DNA of 19,001 nucleotides from NCBI GenBank assembly GCA_050743365.1, contig JBOGFI010000238.1, forward strand, positions 1 through 19,001, written 5' to 3'. Numbering within the stretch: position 1 is the first letter of the stretch; each line of letters starts with the position of its first letter. The notes under the pieces were generated by a model. That model ran no database searches, was not told the DNA's origin, and saw nothing but the letters and a program-made list of their open reading frames with translations. This stretch comes from JBOGFI01 sp050743365 (lineage in GTDB: Bacteria > Actinomycetota > Acidimicrobiia > IMCC26256 > JACDBD01). This document shows positions 13,346 to 19,001 of the stretch, one piece after another. Position numbers and translations under genes: made by a program.

Positions 13346-14287
13346 CGTCGCGGGCTCGGCGGCGCGTGCGGGCTCGCCGACGAGCGGCCCCAGGGTCGCC
13401 GCGACCGAGGCTCGCAGGGCTTGAAGGTCGTACCCGCCCTCCAGGAACACGACCAGGCGGCCCGGTCCCGGCGCGAGCTCGGCCATGCGAGCGGCCAGCA
13501 TCGCGTAGTCGCCGGCGGTGAGGCCGAGGCCGGTGAGCGGGTCGGCGCGGTGGGCGTCGAAGCCGGCCGAGACGAGCACCCACGTCGGGTCGAACCGCTC
13601 GACCAGGGGCGCCACCACGTCGTCGAGGGCGCGGAGGTAGAGGTCGCCGGTGGCGCCGGCGGGCAGGGGGAGGTTGCACGTCGCGCCCGTCCCCGCGCCG
13701 GCGCCGGTCTCGTCGATCCGGCCCGTGCCCGGGTAGAGCGGCCACTCGTGGAACGAGACGTACAGCACGCGCGGGTCCTCGTAGAAGACCTCCTGGGTGC
13801 CGTTGCCGTGGTGCGCGTCGTAGTCGACCACGCACACCCGCTCGCCTCGCGCCGCCAGCGCCGCCGCCGTGACCGCGATGTTGTTCAGCAGGCAGAAGCC
13901 CATCGGCGCTCCCGGCCGGGCGTGGTGGCCGGGCGGGCGCAGGGCGAGGAACGCGGCGGCGGCGTCCCCGCACTCGAGCGCGGCCACCGCTGCGAGACCG
14001 GCGCCGGCTGCTCGGCGCGCTGCGCACCACGACCGCGACGAGGCCACGGTGTCGAGGTCGAGCGCGCCACCCCCAGACGTGCAGAACCGCTCGAGCCGGT
14101 CCAGGTGCTCGGGCGTGTGGATCAGCTCCAGCTCCCCAGGAGCGGCGTCGCGGGGGGGAAGCGGGTCGACCGAGAGGCCGGAGTCACCGATCCCCTCGTG
14201 CACGGCCTGGAGGCGAGCGGGGCGCTCCGGGTGTCCGCGGCCGGGGTCGTGCTCTGCGAATGCGGGATCGACGGCGACCAGCAGCAT
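13271..14287 (-). CDS. histone deacetylase-family amidohydrolase (class II type)
   Basis: A 338-residue zinc hydrolase of the arginase/deacetylase fold; bacterial members deacetylate polyamines, acetoin-pathway substrates or protein lysines. The order of motifs is complete: GHPERPARL (18-26), LRPPGHHARP (116-125) with the catalytic His pair H121/H122, GFCLLNNIAV (130-139), VVDYDAHHGNGTQ (153-165) with zinc ligands D157 and H159, SFHEWPLYPGTG (178-189), VSAGFDAHRADPL (239-251) with D244, and EGGYD (283-287) with Tyr286. All catalytic residues are present, so it should be active. The substrate cannot be told. The ATG start at 14287 has TACCGT 8 nt upstream on the minus strand. It is divergent from the DUF6049-murJ operon and convergent with the NfeD-like gene. 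Confidence 0.93.
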   Translation of the reverse strand: MLLVAVDPAFAEHDPGRGHPERPARLQAVHEGIGDSGLSVDPLPPRDAAPGELELIHTPEHLDRLERFCTSGGGALDLDTVASSRSWCAARRAAGAGLAAVAALECGDAAAAFLALRPPGHHARPGAPMGFCLLNNIAVTAAALAARGERVCVVDYDAHHGNGTQEVFYEDPRVLYVSFHEWPLYPGTGRIDETGAGAGTGATCNLPLPAGATGDLYLRALDDVVAPLVERFDPTWVLVSAGFDAHRADPLTGLGLTAGDYAMLAARMAELAPGPGRLVVFLEGGYDLQALRASVAATLGPLVGEPARAAEPATSGGPGGEVVEAARRLWSGGQADGA

Positions 14288-14310
14288 CGCCGGGAACGGT
14301 ACTGCCCCAT

Positions 14311-14347
14311 TTGGTCGCGCTCACTCGGCGGCGGGGTACCTGCCGCC
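14311..14347 (+). repeat. dispersed repeat copy A: box plus hairpin
   Basis: The box TTGGTCGCGCTCACTCGG (14311-14328) runs into a hairpin, GGCGGCGGG (14327-14335) with CCTGCCGCC (14339-14347), around a GTA loop; one pair is G-T. The same box occurs 50 bp later and at 18966. Confidence 0.6.
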
Positions 14348-14360
14348 AGGCCTTCACCGC

Positions 14361-14378
14361 TTGGTCGCGCTCGCTCGG
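14361..14378 (+). repeat. dispersed repeat copy B: box without hairpin
   Basis: TTGGTCGCGCTCGCTCGG, exactly 50 bp after copy A and differing from it at one base. The hairpin is missing: the box is followed directly by TACGCT (14379-14384), which sits 9 nt before the DUF6049 start and may be its -10. Confidence 0.6.
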
Positions 14379-14393
14379 TACGCTCGCCACCAG

Positions 14394-16460
14394 ATGACGA
14401 CCATGAGCCTGCGGCGCATCGCCGGCGCGCTCGCTGCGGGCGCCGTGGCGCTGGCGTGGTGGCCCGGGAGCGGGGCCGCGCCGGCCGATTCGCCGGCTCC
14501 ACCGAAGAGCCCCGCCGACGAGCCCCGCATCGAGCTCGCCGGCATCCCCGCGTGGGTGCCGGTCGGGGGCACCGTCACCATGGGGCTCACGGTCACCGGC
14601 ACCGGAGCGCGCACGGGCCTCGAGGTCAGCGTCGTCGCCCACGGGATCGTCGACGCCCGGCTCAGGTTCGATCGCGTGCTCTCGGGCGAGAGCCTCGGGT
14701 CGACGCAGGGAGAGGTCTCCATCCCCCTCGACGCGCTGCCGATCGACGCGGGCACCGGCGCTCGCGTCTTCCCCATCGGCCTCCAGGATCCGGCGGCACC
14801 CCGCGACCCGGGCCGCTTCCCGCTGTCCCGGACCGGCGTCTACCCGCTCGAGGTCGAGCTGCACGACGACGAGGGCTCCGAGCTGTCGCAGTTCGTCCTG
14901 CCGCTCGTGGTCGTGACGCCCGGGCCCGGTGGCACCGCGGCCGACGTGGGCGAGAGGCTGAGGGTGGCGTGGGTGTGGCCGCTGGTGGCGCCGCCTTCCT
15001 CGCTGCCCGACGGTCGACCCGACCCAGAGGTGGTGGGCGAGCTCCAGCCCACCGGCCGCCTCGGCCGCCAGGCCCGCGCCCTGGCGACTGCGACCGACAT
15101 CGCGGTCACGCTCGCGCCCGGTCCCGAGACACTCGAGGCGTGGACGATCCTGGCCCGCGACGACCCCGCCCTCGCCACCAGCCTCGCCGAGCTGCAAACC
15201 GCCATGGCCGCCGACCAGGTGCTCCCGGGACCGTACGTGCCGGTCAACATCCCGTCGCTCATCGCCGGCGGGCTCGGCGCGCAGGTCGGGGCGCAGCGCA
15301 GTCGCGGCGGCTCGGCCCTCGACGCGCTCGTCGGTCGGCGCCTCGACCCGCGCACCGCCTTGCCGGGCCCACTCGACAACGACGCTCTCGTGCTACTCCG
15401 GGACGCCAACGTCGACCAGCTGATCGTCAACGGCGAGGCGCTCGCGGCCCGGGAGACGGTTCGGACGCCCGCCCGGCCGTTCCTGCTCCAGAGCCAGGGC
15501 CGCGTCGCGACCGCGGTCGCGTCCGACCCCGGGCTCACCTCGCTGCTGACGGGCGACGCCCCACCGCTGCTGCGAGCCCATCAGATCCTCGCCGGGCTGG
15601 CGCTGGTGGCGACCGAGGAGCCCAACATCGCCCGGGGAGTGGCGCTCCTGAACCCGCCTGACTGGGACGCGCCGCCGGCGCTGCTCGCCGCCGTCCTGGC
15701 CGGCCTGCACGAGCATCCACTTCTCGGGCCGGTCGGCGTCGACCAGCTCCTTGCCGAGGTACCGGCCGAGACCGAGGACGGCGACCCCATCGTGCGTGAC
15801 CTCGTGCCGGCGTCACCCCCGGCGCCGCCGGTCAGCGCGGCGACGTTGCTGCGGGCCCAGGGCCGGCTCGAGGCGTTCCGGTCCCTCGTCGGCCGGGCTG
15901 ACCTGCGACTGGTGCGCGGCGAACGCGCCTTGGTTCTCGCGGTGTCATCGGCGTGGGACGGCCCGCGGGGGCGAGAGCGCGCCCTCGCCGAGCTGGCCGT
16001 CATCGACACGTCGATCGACCAGGTGCTCTCGCAGATCCGCGTGCCCGTCGGGAGCACCATCACCCTCACGGCGCGGAGGGGCCGCATCCCCGTCACGTTC
16101 CTCAACGAGAGCGACCAGACGCTCCGGGTCAAGGTCCGCCTCGAGAGCGACAAGCTCTTATTCCCTGACGGGGCGGCGCGTGAGGTCGATCTCCCGCCTC
16201 ACAGCAGTACCGTGAACTTCACCGTCGAGTTGCGCGCGGCGGGGACGTTCCCGCTCCAGCTCGACGTCACGTCGGTCGACGGGCAGCTCCCGATCCAGTC
16301 GACCCAGGTGCGGGTCCGATCGACGTTCGTGAGTGGCGTCGGCGTGTTCCTGACGGTGGGCGCGGTGCTGTTCCTCGCCTTCTGGTGGGCGCTGCACTTC
16401 CGGCAGCGCCGGCGCCGGGCGGTCGGGGCCAAAGGGCCTGCGCCCGTGCCCCAGCCGTGA
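14394..16460 (+). CDS. DUF6049-like secreted, membrane-anchored protein
   Basis: A 688-residue protein of unknown molecular function encoded upstream of murJ, as in mycobacteria (Rv3909). It begins with a signal peptide (RRIAGALAAGAVALAWW) followed by a Pro/Ala-rich stretch. A beta-sandwich-like N-terminal region (about 45-180) and a large middle domain (about 190-540) follow. A late Ig-like beta domain (about 555-640) contains GRIPVTFLNESDQTLRVKVR. A single membrane helix near the end (SGVGVFLTVGAVLFLAFWWA) precedes a basic tail. The topology is outside domain, one helix, short cytoplasmic tail. The start is ATG 14394, or 14403 three codons later. Its stop overlaps the murJ start by GTGA, so the two are coupled. 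A role in envelope assembly is inferred from context only. Confidence 0.85.
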   Translation: MTTMSLRRIAGALAAGAVALAWWPGSGAAPADSPAPPKSPADEPRIELAGIPAWVPVGGTVTMGLTVTGTGARTGLEVSVVAHGIVDARLRFDRVLSGESLGSTQGEVSIPLDALPIDAGTGARVFPIGLQDPAAPRDPGRFPLSRTGVYPLEVELHDDEGSELSQFVLPLVVVTPGPGGTAADVGERLRVAWVWPLVAPPSSLPDGRPDPEVVGELQPTGRLGRQARALATATDIAVTLAPGPETLEAWTILARDDPALATSLAELQTAMAADQVLPGPYVPVNIPSLIAGGLGAQVGAQRSRGGSALDALVGRRLDPRTALPGPLDNDALVLLRDANVDQLIVNGEALAARETVRTPARPFLLQSQGRVATAVASDPGLTSLLTGDAPPLLRAHQILAGLALVATEEPNIARGVALLNPPDWDAPPALLAAVLAGLHEHPLLGPVGVDQLLAEVPAETEDGDPIVRDLVPASPPAPPVSAATLLRAQGRLEAFRSLVGRADLRLVRGERALVLAVSSAWDGPRGRERALAELAVIDTSIDQVLSQIRVPVGSTITLTARRGRIPVTFLNESDQTLRVKVRLESDKLLFPDGAAREVDLPPHSSTVNFTVELRAAGTFPLQLDVTSVDGQLPIQSTQVRVRSTFVSGVGVFLTVGAVLFLAFWWALHFRQRRRRAVGAKGPAPVPQP

Positions 16461-18079
16461 CGGAGCCCGGCCCGGCCGGGTGGATCGAGCCGCGGGCGCC
16501 TCGACATCTGCTCCGCTCCAGCGCGGTCGTCGGCCTCGGGACCGCGCTCTCACGTGTGACCGGGTTCGTGCGGGTCGCGGCCATCGCCTACGCGCTCGGG
16601 GGCTCGACGGTGGCGGGTGTCTACAGCTACGCGAGCCAGACGCCCTCCATGCTCTACGAGCTGCTGCTCGGCGGCGTGCTGACGGCCACGCTGGTGCCGC
16701 TATTCGTGCGCCAGGTCGAGGCGCACGACGACGACGCGACCAGCGCGGTCTTCACGGTCTCGGCGATCGCGCTGATCGCGCTCACCGTCATCGGCGTCGT
16801 CGTCGCGCCCTGGATCGTGCGGCTGTACACGTTCCGGGTCGAGGGGGCCGACCGTGCCGGCCAGCAGGAGCTGGCCACCGGGCTGCTCCGGCTCTTCATG
16901 CCGCTGATCTTCCTCTACGGGATGGTGGCGCTCGAGAACGCGCTCCTCAATGCCCGCCGGCGGTTCGCGGCCGCGGCGCTGGCGCCGGTGCTCAACAACG
17001 TCGTCGTGATCGCGCTCTTCCTCGCGCTCCCCCGCATCGCCGACGAGCCGCTGACCCTCGATCGGGTGAGGAACGACACGGGCCTGGTCGTGCTTCTCGG
17101 CCTGGGCACCACCGCCGGCATCGCTGCGGTCGCGCTCACGCTCGTCCCCGCCCTCCTGCGCGCCGGAGCGCGGCTGCGGGCCCTGCTCGACTGGCGTCAC
17201 GCCGCGGTCGCGCAAATGGTGCGGCTGTCGGGTTGGACTGTCGGATACGTGGTCGCGAACCAGGTCGCTCTCTGGGTCGTGCTGGTGCTCGCTAACGGCG
17301 TCGACGGCGGGCCGTTCCTCTACCTCAGCGCGTACGCGTTCTTCCAGCTCCCCCACGGCCTCCTGGCGGTGTCGCTGATGACGACGATCGCTCCCGAGAT
17401 GGCGAGCGCCGCCGGTCGCGGTGACATGCCCGGGCTGCGCGAGCGCCTGTCATTCGGCCTGCGCCTCACCATCGTCGCGGTCCTGCCCGCGGCGGCCGTG
17501 TTCGTGGGACTGGCGCGGCCGGTCGTCGTCGCGCTGCTCGAGCGGGGCGCGTTCTCGGGCGCCGACTCCGCCGTGGTCGCCGACACCATCGTCGGGTTCG
17601 CGGTCGGGCTGGTGCCGTTCTCGGTGTACCTGTTCGCCCTGCGCGCCTTCTACTCCCTGCCCGACACGCGGACGCCCTTCATCCTGAACTGCTTCGAGAA
17701 CGCGGTGAACGTGGTGCTCGCGATCCCGCTCTACGCGTGGCTCGGGATCCCCGGCCTCGCGTTCTCGTTCTCGGCTGCCTACGCCGCCGCGGCGGTGCTG
17801 ACCCTCGCCGTGCTGCGCCGCCGCCTCGACGGGTTCGACGGTCGCCCCGTGGCTGACACCGCGGCGCGGGTGCTCGCGGCCGGGCTGGCCGTCGCCGGCG
17901 TGTCGTGGCTCGTGGCTCGGGGCCTGGGCTGGGAGACGACGGGACGCGCCGTCGTCACGACCGCGGCCGGCATGGGCGCCGGCGGTGCCCTCTATATCGC
18001 CGGGATGGTCGCGCTCCGGGTCCCCGAGCTGGCGACCCTGCGGACCCTCGTCCCTGGTAGGCCGCGGTCCCGCATGTAA
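16457..18079 (+). CDS. murJ: lipid II flippase MurJ family (MviN)
   Basis: A 540-residue polytopic membrane protein of the MOP exporter superfamily, which flips lipid II across the membrane for peptidoglycan synthesis. The N-terminal signature VVGLGTALSRVTGFVRVAAIA (about 25-45) and the following ASQTPSMLYELLLGGVLTAT (about 58-77) are diagnostic. About 14 hydrophobic segments follow up to residue 525, including the family's FFQLPHGLLAVSLMTTIAPEM and the segment ending DTRTPFILNCFENAVNVVLA. Unlike mycobacterial MviN there is no long cytoplasmic pseudokinase extension; the protein ends shortly after the last helix. The start GTG 16457 overlaps the DUF6049 stop. No sigma factor or thioredoxin genes follow, in contrast to the order known from mycobacteria. 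Confidence 0.93.
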   Translation: MTEPGPAGWIEPRAPRHLLRSSAVVGLGTALSRVTGFVRVAAIAYALGGSTVAGVYSYASQTPSMLYELLLGGVLTATLVPLFVRQVEAHDDDATSAVFTVSAIALIALTVIGVVVAPWIVRLYTFRVEGADRAGQQELATGLLRLFMPLIFLYGMVALENALLNARRRFAAAALAPVLNNVVVIALFLALPRIADEPLTLDRVRNDTGLVVLLGLGTTAGIAAVALTLVPALLRAGARLRALLDWRHAAVAQMVRLSGWTVGYVVANQVALWVVLVLANGVDGGPFLYLSAYAFFQLPHGLLAVSLMTTIAPEMASAAGRGDMPGLRERLSFGLRLTIVAVLPAAAVFVGLARPVVVALLERGAFSGADSAVVADTIVGFAVGLVPFSVYLFALRAFYSLPDTRTPFILNCFENAVNVVLAIPLYAWLGIPGLAFSFSAAYAAAAVLTLAVLRRRLDGFDGRPVADTAARVLAAGLAVAGVSWLVARGLGWETTGRAVVTTAAGMGAGGALYIAGMVALRVPELATLRTLVPGRPRSRM

Positions 18080-18125
18080 CGATGCTTTCCGGCACCGGGT
18101 CCTATCCGGGGCCGGAGGGGGTGCC

Positions 18126-18962
18126 GTGAGCGTTCGAGTCGTCACGGACAGCGCGTGTGACCTGCCGGATGAGCTCGTGGGCGAGCTGGGCATCGAGATC
18201 GTCCCGCTCACGATCCGCTTCGGTGACGAGGAGCTCGTCGACCGGCGCGAGCTCACCACCGACGAGTTCTGGCGCCGCCTCGCCGCGTCACCGGTGCTGC
18301 CGGAGACATCGGCGCCGTCGGCGGGGGCGTTCGAGGAGACGTTCCGCAAGGTCGCGGGAGAGACCGGCACGAGCGGGATCGTGTGCATCAACCTCTCGTC
18401 GAAGCTGTCGGCCACCATGCAGGCGGCGCAGGTCGCCGCCAAAGCGGTCGCGGACGACTGCCCGGTCGAGGTCGTCGACTCGCTCCACGTGTCGATGGGG
18501 CTCGGGAACCTGTGCCTGCTCGCGGCGCGCCGCGCCGCCGAAGGCGACTCGCTCTCGTCGATCGTCGCGAACGTTCTCGACCACCGCGACCGCACCAAGC
18601 TCTACGGCACGCTCGACACGCTCGAGTTCCTCAAGAAGGGCGGCCGGATCGGCAACGCCCGCGCCCTGCTCGGCTCGATGCTGGCGATCAAGCCGGTGGT
18701 CGAGGTTCGCGACGGGGTCGTCGAGGAGGCGGGCAAGGTCCGCACCCGCTCCAAGGCGCTGCGGCTGCTCGTCGACCACGTGAAGGAGGGCCCGGTGGAG
18801 AACCTCGCCGTCCTTCATGGCAAAGCTCCCGACCTCGATCAGCTGCTCGACATGCTCGACCCGATCGTGCCCCGCGACCAGATCGTCATCGGGCACATCG
18901 GACCGGTCATCGGCACCCACGCCGGCCCCCGGGTCATCGGCGTGACCTTCCACGCGCCCTAA
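18126..18962 (+). CDS. DegV family fatty-acid-binding protein
   Basis: A 278-residue cytoplasmic lipid-binding protein of the DegV fold, related to FakB, which presents fatty acids to a kinase in Firmicutes. The conserved elements are VVTDSACDLPDELVGELGIE (near residues 5-24), INLSSKLSATMQAA (the ligand-binding serine/threonine loop), VDSLHVSMGLG, LKKGGRIGNARALLGSMLAI with KPVVEV, and the closing GHIGPVIGTHAGPRVIGV. All fit the family and the length is typical. No FakA-like kinase gene is in the window. The GTG start at 18126 follows a GGAGGGGG site. TAACGAT at about 18077 could be a -10 with a leader of about 40 nt, so it may be transcribed separately from murJ, 46 bp upstream. Confidence 0.92.
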   Translation: MSVRVVTDSACDLPDELVGELGIEIVPLTIRFGDEELVDRRELTTDEFWRRLAASPVLPETSAPSAGAFEETFRKVAGETGTSGIVCINLSSKLSATMQAAQVAAKAVADDCPVEVVDSLHVSMGLGNLCLLAARRAAEGDSLSSIVANVLDHRDRTKLYGTLDTLEFLKKGGRIGNARALLGSMLAIKPVVEVRDGVVEEAGKVRTRSKALRLLVDHVKEGPVENLAVLHGKAPDLDQLLDMLDPIVPRDQIVIGHIGPVIGTHAGPRVIGVTFHAP

Positions 18963-18965
18963 TCC

Positions 18966-19001
18966 TGGTCGCGCTCGCTGCGGCGCCGGGATACCCGGCG
19001 C
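18966..19001 (+). repeat. dispersed repeat copy C: box plus perfect hairpin
   Basis: The box TGGTCGCGCTCGCTGCGG (18966-18983) is followed by a perfect 8-bp stem, GCGCCGGG (18983-18990) with CCCGGCGC (18994-19001), around an ATA loop. It lies 4 bp after the degV stop and reaches the window edge, so it may extend further. It could also act as the degV terminator. Confidence 0.65.

Noticed and set aside
14311..14378. The 50-bp spaced repeats as attachment sites of an integrated element
   Set aside because: No integrase, transposase or tRNA gene nearby, and the interval between them is too short to hold an element.
14411..14445. A further repeat-box copy around GCGCGCTCGCTGCGGGCGCC in the DUF6049 signal peptide
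   Set aside because: Only partial similarity, explained by Ala/Leu codons of the signal peptide; it lacks the TGGTC part.
13421..15661. 746-codon plus-strand open frame across the deacetylase and DUF6049 genes
   Set aside because: Spans two well-supported genes in the wrong frame or strand; low-complexity Arg/Gly/Pro composition.
17450..18598. Minus-strand open frame of 382 codons opposite murJ and degV
   Set aside because: Low-complexity antisense frame with no domain; both plus-strand genes are clear.
1..19001. CRISPR array, tRNA or rRNA genes
   Set aside because: No regularly spaced identical repeats, no cloverleaf-like sequences and no rRNA-like segments were recognised.

Overview
The window is high-GC actinobacterial chromosome. 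It carries lineage markers (NucS/EndoMS, DUF5318, DUF3499-like and DUF6049-like proteins, and a padR-ino1 pair), many GTG starts, and the rpsF-ssb-rpsR-rplI-dnaB replication/translation block. Gene content and several extended or diverged proteins suggest a deep-branching actinobacterium, possibly Acidimicrobiia. That class-level placement is inference.

Layout. 1-637: the 3' end of a ModC-type ABC ATPase, facing a small two-TM protein (644-928, minus). 1022-1681: nucS. 1689-2462 (minus): a crotonase-fold protein of the ECHDC3 type. 2503-5875 (minus): dnaB, a gap with DnaA-box-like repeats and a hairpin, then rplI, rpsR, ssb and rpsF (transcribed rpsF to rplI). About 6094-6239: a frameshifted remnant resembling the C-terminus of a TMEM175/DUF1211 channel. 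6251-7652 (minus): panB followed by an overlapping DUF192 gene. 7733-7930: a small CxxC protein. 7958-8323 (minus): DUF5318. 8491-10193: padR-ino1, with a strong promoter and a palindromic operator candidate. 10231-10917: a methyltransferase, convergent with the CCA-adding enzyme (10969-12375, minus). 12517-13345: a DUF3499-like protein and an NfeD-like membrane protein that looks frameshifted. 13271-14287 (minus): a class II-type histone deacetylase-like amidohydrolase. 14394-18079: a secreted/anchored DUF6049-like protein and MurJ, translationally coupled. 18126-18962: DegV.

Two themes stand out. First, at least six genes start at a GTG placed 6-7 nt after a TAnnnT hexamer, which indicates leaderless transcripts and fixes several start codons. 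Second, a TGGTCGCGCTCGCT box occurs between genes, followed at two places by a GC-rich hairpin with an RTA loop. This looks like a small dispersed repeat family.

The order dnaB/rplI/rpsR/ssb/rpsF ... DUF5318/padR/ino1 matches one side of the mycobacterial origin region, and CCA enzyme/DUF6049/murJ matches the other side. Here the two blocks are joined with no origin between them. I found no tRNA, rRNA, CRISPR array, integrase or transposase. Most of the window is core chromosome; no defence or biosynthetic system is evident.
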